64,000 bases of DNA from Thermoanaerobaculia bacterium (GCA_030431255.1 JAUIJL010000020.1:62001-126000), one strand, 5' to 3'; counted from the stretch's first letter, positions 24,307 through 33,796 are shown. Translations and numbers: made by a program. The notes: generated from the sequence alone by a model not told the origin.

Positions 24307-25410
24307 CTAGCGGAACCGATTTCTCTTCTCAGCCTGGATGCGTTTGTAGAGACGGCCGGTCTGCTTGTCTTGGCGACGCATGGCCGCCACATCCCGTCGA
24401 CGCTCCAGATGTTGGAGCTCCTTTTCCATCTCCCGCCAATTGTCCAACCGGCCCGCCTCCAGCTCGCCGGATCGGACCGCCTCCAGGACCCGGCATCCCG
24501 GTTCGTCGAGGTGCCGGCAATCGTTGAATCGGCAACCCGACGCGAAGCTTTCGATATCGTCGAAAGCCGCCGCCAGCGCCGTCTCCTCCGCCCATAGCTG
24601 GATCTCGCGAACCCCGGGATTGTCCACCAACAACCCACCCCCCGACAATCGCACCAACTGTCGGTGGGTGGTGGTGTGGCGACCTCGGTCGTCGCCCTCA
24701 CGGACGGCGCCCGTGCGCATCACCTCGGCGCCGTTCAGGCGATTGAGCAGCGTCGATTTGCCGGCGCCCGATGAGCCGATCATGGCCACGGTTCGGCCGG
24801 CGGCGAGAAACGCCCTCAAGGGCTCAAGGCCCTCATCGAGCAAGGAGGACACGGTGTAGATCGGTAGAGCCGGAGCCGAGGTTTGAGCATCGATGCGCGC
24901 GCCGGCGGCGTCGGCATGCAAGTCCGACTTGGTCAGCACCACCACCGGATCCGCACCGCTTTCTTCCGCCATCACAGCGAACCGCTCTAGGCGCCGGAGG
25001 TTGTAATCGCCGTCGAGCCCCATGACCAGGAATACCGTATCGATATTCGCCGCCACCACCTGCTCTCGGGTTTGATCCCCCGCGACTTTTCGCGACAAGC
25101 GCGTTTGCCGAGGAACCACGGCTTGGAGTCGGCAAATGCCATCCGCGGGAACCTCCGCCGCGACCCAATCGCCTACCGCGGGCAAATCCTCGCCGCGACG
25201 CAAACGGCCGGCAAGGCGGGCTTCCCGTTCGCCAGTGGCTGTGACGACCCGATAGTGCTCACGGGATTCGAAGACCACACGGGCCGGCTCGAGGTGCTCG
25301 TGGAAGCTGGAGGACAGCTCGTCGAATCGACGAGCCCAAGTGTTGGAGAATCCGAATTCTAGAAGCAGGGACGAGTCTGTGGACTCATTGCGAGCTGGGC
25401 TGGAATGCAT
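24307..25410 (-). CDS. rsgA: ribosome small subunit-dependent GTPase A
   Basis: The 367-residue product is a circularly permuted GTPase that matures the 30S subunit. The order is an OB-fold N-terminus (AVGDWVAAEV), then G4 TKSD, then G1 GSSGAGKSTLLN, the switch TTTHRQL, G3 DNPG, then a zinc finger with Cys-Cys-x-His-Cys ligands (CRFNDCRHLDEPGC) and a basic C-terminal helix. This order of motifs is diagnostic of RsgA/YjeQ. The ATG at 25410 is preferred over an upstream GTG or TTG since it has AAGG about eight bases upstream. The gene is single, convergent with the unknown protein. Confidence 0.95.
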   Translation of the reverse strand: MHSSPARNESTDSSLLLEFGFSNTWARRFDELSSSFHEHLEPARVVFESREHYRVVTATGEREARLAGRLRRGEDLPAVGDWVAAEVPADGICRLQAVVPRQTRLSRKVAGDQTREQVVAANIDTVFLVMGLDGDYNLRRLERFAVMAEESGADPVVVLTKSDLHADAAGARIDAQTSAPALPIYTVSSLLDEGLEPLRAFLAAGRTVAMIGSSGAGKSTLLNRLNGAEVMRTGAVREGDDRGRHTTTHRQLVRLSGGGLLVDNPGVREIQLWAEETALAAAFDDIESFASGCRFNDCRHLDEPGCRVLEAVRSGELEAGRLDNWREMEKELQHLERRRDVAAMRRQDKQTGRLYKRIQAEKRNRFR

Positions 25411-25478
25411 GATTGGAGACCTTTTCGAGAAACTTTTCCGAGGTGCTCGTCTGCCGGGGCTAGGACACAGCAAAGCCG

Positions 25479-25494
25479 ACAGACTGAAGTCTGT
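25479..25494. repeat. REP-like short palindrome
   Basis: ACAGACT-GA-AGTCTGT is a 7-bp inverted repeat in the 207-base gap between rsgA and the uricase gene. It resembles the smaller palindrome at 19043-19056. It has no T-run, so it is an unlikely terminator. Confidence 0.5.
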
Positions 25495-25617
25495 TTGCGC
25501 CGCGGGCTAAGCATCGCCAAGCGCGCGGAAGGTCGGAAAGGTAAGGTCTCAAACAATCATAGGCAGAGGAATTATAAACACCGTGCTGCCGAGGTGCCAG
25601 AGGCTTCTCCCAGATAC

Positions 25618-26409
25618 TCAGGTTCGCTCGAGGGTGATCTCGATTCGGCCGGCCGGCTCCAGGGTCGGCACGAAGAAAGAAGCCCCTTCCACTTCTTCCA
25701 GGTCCCAGGGCCGACAAGGAATCTGGGGCAGCACCAAATGAATTCGCCACACTGCTTCCATGGCGGAAAGCACCCCACAACCCATATCCCACAACATGCG
25801 GTGAGCCGACGAAGACTCATGCTCGGCAAAGGTACCGACCAACAAATCCCTGACCGTCCGGCGAGCTTCGTCATAATCGACCTCGGTGAGGCGATAGTCC
25901 CAGACCGCGCGCAACCGGTCACCGAACACCGGGGGCTCCTCTGAGCTCGGACGCCCGGTCTGCAACAGGCCGAGCTCCAACACACCGGATCGCACTCGGG
26001 TGCCGCCGCCGTCGACGATCACCCTGGCGGTGTGTCGCTCCCCGCCGACCGCCCTAAAGGCGTGGTCGTGCTCGAGCACCCCCAGCCACCGGCGCTCCGC
26101 CAGCTCCACCGCCGCCCGGCTGACCGGCCCGACGGACTCTACAAAGTGGTGCCCGAGGGCCAGGCCCAGCTGCTCGAGGGAGCTGCCGGACTGCTTCGCG
26201 GCCACCCGTCGAACACGATCCGCCAGCTCGGTCGTGGAGAGAAGCTGCGAGTCATCCCCTTGTCGAAAGGCCGGCAGATGATTGCCTTCGAGACGAACGT
26301 CGACTTCCACCTCAAAAGCGCCCTGTGGCTCGGAATCTCTATGCAATCGCAGCAGACGGATCCCGGTGGATCCATAATTGTGATCAGCGAGACGAATTTT
26401 TGCGGACAA
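25618..26409 (-). CDS. urate oxidase (uricase)
   Basis: This 263-residue cofactor-free oxidase turns urate into 5-hydroxyisourate. Family signs are LADHNYGSTGIRLL (the active-site Lys/Thr region appears as DNYGK-like), EGDDSQLLSTTELADRVRR-type sequence around the catalytic Thr, GLALGHHFVESVGPVSRA and the C-terminal region with ITLER. The start is TTG at 26409, with GAGGAGA nine bases upstream, and the gene overlaps the end of xdhC by 26 bases, so it is translated from within that gene's tail. Together with xdhA, xdhB and xdhC it makes a hypoxanthine-to-hydroxyisourate pathway. The usual next enzymes (hydroxyisourate hydrolase, OHCU decarboxylase) are not in this window. Confidence 0.85.
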   Translation of the reverse strand: MSAKIRLADHNYGSTGIRLLRLHRDSEPQGAFEVEVDVRLEGNHLPAFRQGDDSQLLSTTELADRVRRVAAKQSGSSLEQLGLALGHHFVESVGPVSRAAVELAERRWLGVLEHDHAFRAVGGERHTARVIVDGGGTRVRSGVLELGLLQTGRPSSEEPPVFGDRLRAVWDYRLTEVDYDEARRTVRDLLVGTFAEHESSSAHRMLWDMGCGVLSAMEAVWRIHLVLPQIPCRPWDLEEVEGASFFVPTLEPAGRIEITLERT

Positions 26410-27430
26410 GACGGCTCTCCTCTTCCTCGATCATAATTCCCGATTCATCAGATCCAAGCGACTCGTCGGATTCCCAGCGTGAACGCCGGCCGATCAGCTG
26501 GGCCATCACACTGACGGCGATCTCAGCCGGGGTGCGACTGCCGATCGGCAGGCCTACGGGGGCGGTGATGGTGCTCAAATCTTCGCCGGAAAAGCCCTCC
26601 CGCTTCAACCGCTTGAAAATCTCTGAGAGCTTGGCCCGACTACCCATTGCACCCAAAAATGGAAACCCACGGCCGAGGGCTCCGCCCAGGGCCCTGACGT
26701 CGTTGGGTACATCCGGGGTCATGACCAGCACCGGGGTCTGCTCGGGTGAGCGAACGCGCTCGCCGACCCGGCGGAAGTCCTCCACCCACCGGGTCCGATA
26801 CCCTTCCGCTTCGAGGGACTGCACCAAATCTCGGCGAATATCCCAAACCTCAACGCCGTAGCCCAAGCCGCCGGCCAGGTCGGCGAGGGCGCGCCCGCAG
26901 TGTCCGGCTCCGAGAATCGTCAAGCGACGCGGCGGATCGAGCCCTTGTTCCAGCCGAGACCGGCCGTTTTCGTCCACATGAAACCGGGTGCCGCGGCAAG
27001 GCGCCTCTTCCAGCCAGCACAAACCGTCGCGATCCAAAGCCCATCCGCCCCGCTGCTCCTCGAATCCCTGAGCAATTCTCTCGACGACCTCGCGGTCATG
27101 GTCCGGACGGCATAAATACACGACGTTGACCTGACGCCCCGCACAGATCATGCCCGAGAGCTCGAGCTCAGAGCCCTGCACGGACGCGGCGCGATGGTGA
27201 AGCTCGCGCGTTTCGAAGAAGTATCGGCCGTCGGCCAAGATCCGCTTTGCCCGGGTTTGCAGCGCCAGCTCCATGGCCCCGCCACCAATGGTTCCGCCGC
27301 CGGCATCTTCGGCCAGCCACATCATGGCTCCTGCGGTTCCCGGAGAATGGCGAGTTCCTTCCCCCACCACCGCCAGAAGCACGCTCTTGCCGCGGCTCAG
27401 GCGGTCTCGGATTTCATGCCAAAGCTCCAA
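26384..27430 (-). CDS. xdhC: xanthine dehydrogenase accessory protein, XdhC/CoxI family
   Basis: This 348-residue protein binds molybdenum cofactor and inserts its sulfurated form into XdhB. The N-terminal XdhC/CoxI domain shows GEGTRHSPGTAGAMMW and GGTIGGGAME; the C-terminal Rossmann-type domain starts at LTILGAGHCGRALADLA and contains VMTPDVPNDV and PFLGAMGSRAK. The TTG start at 27430 has AGAGGA seven bases upstream. It lies 21 bases after xdhB and overlaps the uricase gene. The last 30 residues are Ser/Glu rich and not typical of the family. Confidence 0.9.
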   Translation of the reverse strand: MELWHEIRDRLSRGKSVLLAVVGEGTRHSPGTAGAMMWLAEDAGGGTIGGGAMELALQTRAKRILADGRYFFETRELHHRAASVQGSELELSGMICAGRQVNVVYLCRPDHDREVVERIAQGFEEQRGGWALDRDGLCWLEEAPCRGTRFHVDENGRSRLEQGLDPPRRLTILGAGHCGRALADLAGGLGYGVEVWDIRRDLVQSLEAEGYRTRWVEDFRRVGERVRSPEQTPVLVMTPDVPNDVRALGGALGRGFPFLGAMGSRAKLSEIFKRLKREGFSGEDLSTITAPVGLPIGSRTPAEIAVSVMAQLIGRRSRWESDESLGSDESGIMIEEEESRLVRKNSSR

Positions 27431-27451
27431 CGGAGAATCCTCTTTTGCGGC

Positions 27452-29794
27452 TCAGGGCTGGGCCGTTGCGTCTTCCACGGGAACCAGCTGGGGCGACGCC
27501 TCAGTTGATGGGGGTCGACACAAAAAGGCCAAGGCCTTCTCGGGGGTGACGGGCGATTCGTAACGCCAGTCGCCGTCCGGACGAGCCGCCAACAGGGCAT
27601 CTCGAAGCGCGAAATGAGCGCCGATTCCGTACATCAACGGTGGCTCGCCCACGGCCTTCGAGCCGAACGGACCGTGCTCCGTGGGCACACCTTCGAGAAA
27701 CTCGACCTCGAGATCCCGGGGCATGAAGAACACATCAGGAACTTTATAAGTCGCCAAGGCCCCCGAGAGCATGCGGCCCTGATCATCGAATCTCATGTCC
27801 TCCAGGGTCATCCACCCTAGGCCCTGGGCCAGACCGCCCTCCACTTGGCCGAGATCCACCAGGGGATTGAGGGATCGGCCTAAATCGTGGACGATCCTCA
27901 CCGCCTCAATGTCGTAGGTTCCGAGCAGTGCATCCACCGATACCTCGATGACCGCCGTGCCGTAGACGTGGTAGGCGAAGGGGTGTCCCTCCCCTTTTTC
28001 GGCGTCGAAATAAAGCTTTGGTGTGGCGTAGAAACCGTGATCCGACAAAGAAACCCGGGCCAAGTAGGCGTCCCGGACCAAGCTCTGCCAATCCTTGGCG
28101 GTCGGCCGACCGTCAAGATGCACGATCTCGTCTTCCAGCGTCAGCCGGTCCGGATCCACCTCCAGCCGCTTCGCCTCCTCCGCCAGCAACCGATCGCGAA
28201 TCGAAGTCGCTGCCCGCAGGGCGGCATTGCCGTTCAGCAGGGTCGTGGCGGAGGCCGCCGAGGCCGACATATTGGCGATGCGTCGGGTATTGGTGCTCTC
28301 CACCCGCAATCGACTGCGCGCGATGCCCAAGGCCCGCGACACGACGGTGGCGATGTTGGTATTCAAGCCCTGGCCCATCTCGACCCCGCCGGTGGAAACC
28401 GACACACTGCCGTCGGTGTAGACGTGGACCAACGACGACGCCTGATTCATGAAGGTCGCCGTGAACGAGATCCCGAAACAAACGGGCATCATCGCCAAGC
28501 CCTTTTTATGGCGCGGGTTGCGGCGATTCCAGGCGTCGATCTCCGACCGCCTGCGAGGCACGTCGAAGCGTTCCATCGCCTGTTGCCAACAGCGCCTGGC
28601 GTGGCAAGCCTCGGCCACCTGCCCGTAGGGGAATCTGTCCCCTTCGGCCAATAGGTTTATCTCCTGAACCCGCTCGCGGCTAAGGCCCACAGCCTCGGCC
28701 GCGTCGGTCAGGGCCGACTCCATCACGAACATGCCCTGAGGACCGCCGAATCCGCGGAAGGCGGTCATCGGCGGCAGATGGGTACGGCAGCAGACGGCAA
28801 AAATCCGCACATTCGGAATGCCGTAGCTGGCGGTGGAGTGAAAGACCGTGCGGCCGAGCACCGCCAGGGACAAATCCGTGGCCGCCCCCGAGTTTTGGTA
28901 GTGGCGAACGTCAAAAGCGAGGATCTTGCCGTCTTTTCGGATGCCGATCCGATATTCGCACCGATAGGGGTGGCGCTTGCCGGTCCACCGCATGTCTTCG
29001 TCGCGACGAAGGACCAACTGAACCGCTCGACCCGTGTGCTGGGTGCCCAGGGCGGCCAGACAGGCCCAAGCGGTCGCTTGGTCTTCTTTGCCGCCGAAAC
29101 CGCCGCCGAGGCGCCGCACGTCCACCTCGATCTCGTGGAACGGACGCCCGAGCACCTTGGAAATCGCTTTCTGAGCGGCGTACGGGCTTTGGGTGGAGGA
29201 GCAAACCCTCAAGACGCCCCCTTCCTCGGCATAGGCACGGGCCCTTTGGGTCTCCAAATACACATGCTCTTGGCCACCGATCTCGCAGCTGCCTTCCACC
29301 ACCTCGTCACAATCGGCCCAGGCCTCGTCCACGTTCCCGCGGCTCAGCCGTTGCGGCTCGGCGATGAGAGAGCCGCGCTCAAAGGCCACCTTGGGATCGA
29401 CGATCGGCTCGAGCTCCTCGAAGTCGAGGGTGACGAGCCCTTGAGCCGCCCTGGCTTGCTCGGGTGTTGAGGCCAACACCAAGGCCACGGGTTGTCCCTG
29501 GAAGTGCAGCTCCTCTTCCGCCAGCAACGGCTCGTCTTGGATCACCGGTCCGATTTGGTTCTCGCCGGGAATATGCTCCGCCAATAGGACCGCGACCACC
29601 CCCGGCGATGCTTTCGCTCTGGACGTGTCGACAGCGATGAGCCGACCGTGGGCCACGGGCGACGGCACGACCACCCCATGCAACATATTCGACGGAGGCG
29701 GGTCGTCGTCCACATAGCGGGTCTGACCTCGGGTGTGCCGCTCCGCGTCGAGATGATCCTTCACCGGGCCTCCCTGGCTTGAAGGGTTTTTCAA
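27452..29794 (-). CDS. xdhB: xanthine dehydrogenase, molybdopterin-binding subunit
   Basis: The product is 780 residues, the usual size for bacterial XdhB. Molybdenum hydroxylase features are RRLGGGFGGKEDQA, the substrate-side segment THLPPMTAFRGFGGPQG, NTNIATVVSRALG, and the catalytic glutamate loop AVGEPPLMYGIG near the end. It hydroxylates hypoxanthine and xanthine at the Mo-pterin centre. The TTG start overlaps the xdhA stop by four bases (TTGA); a GTG ten codons later with GGGAGG upstream is an alternative. It works with XdhA (FeS/FAD) as a heteromeric cytosolic enzyme. Confidence 0.94.
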   Translation of the reverse strand: MKNPSSQGGPVKDHLDAERHTRGQTRYVDDDPPPSNMLHGVVVPSPVAHGRLIAVDTSRAKASPGVVAVLLAEHIPGENQIGPVIQDEPLLAEEELHFQGQPVALVLASTPEQARAAQGLVTLDFEELEPIVDPKVAFERGSLIAEPQRLSRGNVDEAWADCDEVVEGSCEIGGQEHVYLETQRARAYAEEGGVLRVCSSTQSPYAAQKAISKVLGRPFHEIEVDVRRLGGGFGGKEDQATAWACLAALGTQHTGRAVQLVLRRDEDMRWTGKRHPYRCEYRIGIRKDGKILAFDVRHYQNSGAATDLSLAVLGRTVFHSTASYGIPNVRIFAVCCRTHLPPMTAFRGFGGPQGMFVMESALTDAAEAVGLSRERVQEINLLAEGDRFPYGQVAEACHARRCWQQAMERFDVPRRRSEIDAWNRRNPRHKKGLAMMPVCFGISFTATFMNQASSLVHVYTDGSVSVSTGGVEMGQGLNTNIATVVSRALGIARSRLRVESTNTRRIANMSASAASATTLLNGNAALRAATSIRDRLLAEEAKRLEVDPDRLTLEDEIVHLDGRPTAKDWQSLVRDAYLARVSLSDHGFYATPKLYFDAEKGEGHPFAYHVYGTAVIEVSVDALLGTYDIEAVRIVHDLGRSLNPLVDLGQVEGGLAQGLGWMTLEDMRFDDQGRMLSGALATYKVPDVFFMPRDLEVEFLEGVPTEHGPFGSKAVGEPPLMYGIGAHFALRDALLAARPDGDWRYESPVTPEKALAFLCRPPSTEASPQLVPVEDATAQP

Positions 29795-31380
29795 GGATTT
29801 CCCCCCGGTGCCATCGGCGCAAGCCAGGACGACGGTTCGAAAAGGTCGGGGAAAAGCTCTAGGAAATGGGCGATTTGCAGACGCCGACAGAGGGCTCTTT
29901 TGTAGTCGGCGCTGCCCCGAACGTCGTCAATCGGCGAGATGGTCTCTTGGGTCGCCCGCAGGATCCCGTGCAAACACGCATCGTCCAGCTCTCGGCCCAC
30001 CGCCGCCTCGGATACCTGCCCGAGATAGAGTGGGATGGGCGCGACTCCTCCCACCGCTAGATCCAGCGCTTCGATGCGTCCTTCTCGGACCCTTATTCGG
30101 CAAGCGCTGTTGACCGTCGCGATATCCAGGCACTTCCTTTTCGACACCTTTTGGAAATCCACCGTGGCCGACTCGGTAGCCGAAACATCGATCAGCACGT
30201 GGCTCACCCACTCGCCTGGAGCAAGATCCAAATCTTTATATCCACGGTAAAGCTTGTGAAGCGGCAGCAGTCGCTCGCGGTCGGCCCCATCCGAGAAGCG
30301 CCGACACCGCAGCTCGGCTCCCAAAGCCAGCATCAAGACCGTGACGTCGCCGATCGGCGAGGCGTTGATCAAATTGCCGGCGACGGTAGCTCGATGGCGC
30401 ACTTGGAGAGACGCGATCCCGTGCAAGAAGCGAGCGACATCCGGCACCAATCGCCGGAATTCAGCGGATTCCGCAAGCTGCTCAAAGGTCACCTGCGCGC
30501 CGATTTCGAGCCGATCGCCGACGAGCCGCAGGGACCGCAGGGCCGGCTCCCTACCGAGCACTCGTAGGCCCGTGCCGGGCAGCTGGTCTCCGCGTTGCAC
30601 GTAGAGGTCTGTGCCGCCCGCGAGAATACGCGATGTCTCTCCCGCTGGGTCGGTATCTGCCTCGGAGGCCGTTTCAAGCTCGGCCCGTAGAGAAGCGAGC
30701 CGGCCGGCCGCGGTCGAAAAGAAGGCCGGCAGCCAACCCCGCTTCACCCACAGATCCATCGATTGTGGATCGTCTCCCAGCCCGCTCGGCAGAGCTTCCA
30801 ACACCTCGAGGCCGGCCTGCCGGAGGGATCTATATCCAGTGCAGCGGCAGAGATGGCCGGAAAGAGCCCGCTCCACCTGCGCCATGCTCCGGCTCGCACC
30901 AGGGGTCTTGTAGAGGGAGCCGGCACCGTTTCCTCCCGGTGAAGCCGGCCCAGAAGCGGCCTCCAAAGCCATCGACGTCAGCGACACCACGATACCCGGA
31001 GTGCAGAAACCACATTGGCTGGCGCCGTGCTCGACGATTTTTTCCTGGACCGGGCTCGGCTGTCCCAAATCCAACCCTTCGATCGTCACCAAATGCTTTC
31101 CATGGAGCTCGTCGACGGGCATCAGGCAGGAGGTCACCGGCCGATAGCGCACACCCTCGTCGGAGTGGAGCTCTCCCACCAAGACGACACAGGCGCCACA
31201 GTCTCCCTCTTTGCAGCCTTCCTTGGTGCCCACAAGGTCAGGTCGACGGCGCAAGAAGTCCAACACCAGGGTGCCGGAAGGCTCCAAGGCCGTCACCAAA
31301 CGGCCGTTGAGAAGAAATCGCGTCCCGCTTTGCGTTGGGGCGATGGCGGATTGGGTTCCTAAATCTCGATGATTCGTCAT
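29791..31380 (-). CDS. xdhA: xanthine dehydrogenase, iron-sulfur and FAD subunit
   Basis: The product is 529 residues. The N-terminal ferredoxin-like domain holds one 2Fe-2S site (GCKEGDCGACVVL) and the following helical domain the second (QCGFCTPGIVVSL and GHLCRCTGYRSLRQ). From about residue 225 an FAD-binding domain of the CO-dehydrogenase flavoprotein type follows (ILAGGTDLYV, ASLQVRHRATVAGNLINASPIGD). It passes electrons from the molybdenum centre of XdhB to NAD+. The ATG at 31380 is chosen; an in-frame GTG at 31416 is possible and neither has a strong ribosome site. It heads the xdhA-xdhB-xdhC-uricase operon. Confidence 0.94.
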   Translation of the reverse strand: MTNHRDLGTQSAIAPTQSGTRFLLNGRLVTALEPSGTLVLDFLRRRPDLVGTKEGCKEGDCGACVVLVGELHSDEGVRYRPVTSCLMPVDELHGKHLVTIEGLDLGQPSPVQEKIVEHGASQCGFCTPGIVVSLTSMALEAASGPASPGGNGAGSLYKTPGASRSMAQVERALSGHLCRCTGYRSLRQAGLEVLEALPSGLGDDPQSMDLWVKRGWLPAFFSTAAGRLASLRAELETASEADTDPAGETSRILAGGTDLYVQRGDQLPGTGLRVLGREPALRSLRLVGDRLEIGAQVTFEQLAESAEFRRLVPDVARFLHGIASLQVRHRATVAGNLINASPIGDVTVLMLALGAELRCRRFSDGADRERLLPLHKLYRGYKDLDLAPGEWVSHVLIDVSATESATVDFQKVSKRKCLDIATVNSACRIRVREGRIEALDLAVGGVAPIPLYLGQVSEAAVGRELDDACLHGILRATQETISPIDDVRGSADYKRALCRRLQIAHFLELFPDLFEPSSWLAPMAPGGNP

Positions 31381-31685
31381 GTGATTATCTGTCGAATTGC
31401 GGCTCGATCCTATCACGCGGACGGCCCCCCGAAAGCCTGCTCACTAGCCTCAGGACCGGCCGAAAGCACGATCCGAGCGCCCAATTCGAAGCTTGCCGGC
31501 ACCGAGACGGAAATTCCTTATGGCCAAATTGCCTCACGCTTTATCCATACTTGGATCGACCCACTTTCATGCAAAAAGTCGAGCCGAACGCTAAATGCTC
31601 TGATTAATGAGGATAGACACTTCTGAAAAGTTTCACATCCTCTCTGCCCCAACCATCAAGGAATTTTCGTAACAAAGCTTGTAAC
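31381..31685. other. AT-rich intergenic region between divergent operons
   Basis: The 601 bases between xdhA and the ThDP enzyme gene are more AT-rich than the coding flanks. The right part holds a promoter and operator (listed). In the rest no minus-strand promoter for xdhA could be fixed with confidence, and no coding sequence or RNA gene is evident. Confidence 0.55.
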
Positions 31686-31714
31686 TTGACACTAACGGGG
31701 GTCAAACATATTCT
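31686..31714 (+). promoter_or_regulatory. sigma-70 promoter of the ThDP/KAS III cassette
   Basis: A perfect -35 box TTGACA (31686-31691) is followed after exactly 17 bases by TATTCT (31709-31714, four of six). Transcription would start around 31721, inside the adjacent operator, leaving a leader of about 260 bases before the ATG at 31982. This is the strongest promoter match in the window. Confidence 0.7.
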
Positions 31715-31728
31715 ACCGACCGTTCGGT
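31715..31728. promoter_or_regulatory. TetR-type operator
   Basis: ACCGA-CCGT-TCGGT is an inverted repeat with 5-bp arms of the ACCGACC...TCGGT type used by many TetR-family repressors. It abuts the -10 box and covers the expected transcription start, so a bound dimer would block the promoter. The TetR gene at 35264 in the same cluster is the obvious candidate regulator (inference). Confidence 0.6.
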
Positions 31729-31981
31729 TGAAAGCTTCTAGCTTGTCATTTTGACCTCCAAAAAGCTCTCGACTCCAATGTTCGAGACCTGGGAGCGCCG
31801 GGAGCCGAACGCTTTTCGGATGGATCGGCCTCGCCGCCCCAGAGCCTTGCGCTCTCGCATCCGAGAAAGCCGCGACCGACTTTCCTTTATTCGTGCTTGT
31901 TTTGGTGTTTCAGACCTGCTCTCTTTTCGATGGATGCGGCGGAGCTTGCTCGCGCCTCCGCACGCATAGTAAGGACGTCAT

Positions 31982-33796
31982 ATGCAAAACCTTGCTCAGC
32001 GGCGCGCCGAGAGCCCTAGGCTCACCCAGCCCGCCGACTCCCCGGCCCCGGCCCCGGCCGAACCCGTCCTCCGCCCTCGCTCCAAACCGACCCCAGAAGG
32101 TGAAACCGCGGTCCACGCCTTCGCCCGCCAATTCGCGGAGTGGGGTATCGAAGAAGCTTTCGGTGTGAGTGGAGGCGCTATTGCCCTTCTATTCGACGCC
32201 ATCGCCGAAAGCCCGATCCATTTGCGCCACTTCCGCCACGAAACCGGCGCGGCGTTTGCGGCTTGCGAAGCCCATTTCGCCACCGAGAAGCCGACCCTGG
32301 TCTTCGCCACCACCGGCCCGGGCCTGCTGAACGCCCTCAACGGCATCACCGCCGCGAAGTGGGAAGGAGCCAAGGTCATTTTGGTCTCCGGTTATACGAG
32401 CTCGCCCCAACGGGGACGCTGGGCGACCCAAGAGTCTTCGCCCTACACCCTGCCCCAAGACGCCCTCTACTCGGCCGGACCGATCTTCGACTTCGCCGTG
32501 CGCATGGAAAGCTCCGCCGAGCTGCCCCAAATTTTTCGTCGCCTCGCCCTCGGTTTGGCCAAACCCGGCGGATTCGTCGCCCACGTTGCTTTGCCCATGG
32601 CCGTCCAATCGAGCCGAGTCGAGCTCGAGCGCTCCATGGCCCCCGCCAAAGGGTCGGTTCCCACTTGTCGTTCGGAAGACCTTGCCCAGATCGCTGCTCT
32701 GCTCCATCCCGAGCCCTTCGCCATTTGGGTCGGCTTCGGCGCCACCCGCTCGGCGGCAAAAGTGCGCGAGCTCGTTCAACGCACCGGAGCGAAGGTATTT
32801 TGCTCTCCCCGAGCTAAAGGCATCATCCCTGAGGATCACCCCCAATACCTGGGCGTCACCGGGTTGGGCGGCCACGACGGCCCCCTGCAATATATGGTGC
32901 AGCAGAAGCCCAAATGGACCTTGGTCTTGGGCACCCGATTGGGTGAGGCCACCTCTTTTTGGGATCGCGACCTCCTGCCGAGCGAGGGATTGATCCACGT
33001 CGACATCGATCCCGAGGCGCCCGGCACATCCTTCCCCGATTTCCCAACCCTAGCGGTTCACGCGGAAATCGACGCTTTTCTCGACGGGCTGCTGGACCAC
33101 TTCCCGACCCAAAAACCCAAACATCACAGCAATCTGAGCTTTTTCCCACCGCAGACCGAGATTCCGGTGATCGACTCCGCGGATCGCAGCCCGGTGCGCC
33201 CCCAGCTCTTGATGTCGGCTTTGCAGCGCTCGGCCATCGACGAGCACGATGCTTTGATCATGGCCGAATGCGGCAACTCATTCGCCTGGTGCAATCACTA
33301 TCTCCGTTTCAAAAACCCGCAGCGCTATCGGGTCTCGACCCTCTTCGGATCCATGGGACACACCGCCTCGGGAGTGGTCGGCGCCGCCATCGCCTCCGGT
33401 CGCAAAACCGTGGCGGTGGTCGGCGACGGCTCCATGTTGATGAACGCCGAGGTCAGCACCGCGGTCCAATATCAAGCCCCCGCGGTTTGGGTGGTGCTCA
33501 ACGACGCCGGCTACGGCATGTGTCGCGACGGTCACGCCGCCTTGGGTTTGACCTCGGACGGCATCGATCTTCCGCGGGTCGAGTTCGTGGCCTGGGCGAG
33601 GGCCATGGGTGCCGACGGCACCATGGTCGAGGCCGAGCACGAGCTGGAAAAAGCCCTCAAGGCAGCCATGGAGGCGCCTGGGCCCTATGTGGTGGATGTG
33701 CGCATCGATCCCAACGAGGCTTCGCCCTTGCTGCGCCGCTTCGAAAGCCTGATCAAACAAGGCAACTCCAAACACGTCGCCGGCTGGGAGCGTTGA
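31982..33796 (+). CDS. ThDP-dependent enzyme, acetolactate synthase-like
   Basis: This 604-residue member of the acetolactate synthase/pyruvate oxidase-like ThDP superfamily has the catalytic glutamate E87 in RHETGAAFAACEAH, the TTGPGLLNALNGI segment, and the ThDP/Mg motif from GDG (481-483) to VLNDAGYG. The first 40 residues are Pro/Ala-rich and non-conserved. AAGGA lies six bases before the ATG. It cannot be assigned to branched-chain amino acid synthesis because no ilvN/ilvC neighbours exist. Instead it is followed by a KAS III-like gene, a pairing seen in acyloin-type natural product loci such as the xenocyloin cluster. Formation of an alpha-hydroxyketone from a 2-oxo acid is the suggested reaction (inference). 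Confidence 0.82.
   Translation: MQNLAQRRAESPRLTQPADSPAPAPAEPVLRPRSKPTPEGETAVHAFARQFAEWGIEEAFGVSGGAIALLFDAIAESPIHLRHFRHETGAAFAACEAHFATEKPTLVFATTGPGLLNALNGITAAKWEGAKVILVSGYTSSPQRGRWATQESSPYTLPQDALYSAGPIFDFAVRMESSAELPQIFRRLALGLAKPGGFVAHVALPMAVQSSRVELERSMAPAKGSVPTCRSEDLAQIAALLHPEPFAIWVGFGATRSAAKVRELVQRTGAKVFCSPRAKGIIPEDHPQYLGVTGLGGHDGPLQYMVQQKPKWTLVLGTRLGEATSFWDRDLLPSEGLIHVDIDPEAPGTSFPDFPTLAVHAEIDAFLDGLLDHFPTQKPKHHSNLSFFPPQTEIPVIDSADRSPVRPQLLMSALQRSAIDEHDALIMAECGNSFAWCNHYLRFKNPQRYRVSTLFGSMGHTASGVVGAAIASGRKTVAVVGDGSMLMNAEVSTAVQYQAPAVWVVLNDAGYGMCRDGHAALGLTSDGIDLPRVEFVAWARAMGADGTMVEAEHELEKALKAAMEAPGPYVVDVRIDPNEASPLLRRFESLIKQGNSKHVAGWER

Noticed and set aside
31982-33796. ilvB (branched-chain amino acid synthesis)
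   Set aside because: No ilvN or ilvC neighbours. The gene is instead followed by a KAS III-like protein and a TetR regulator.
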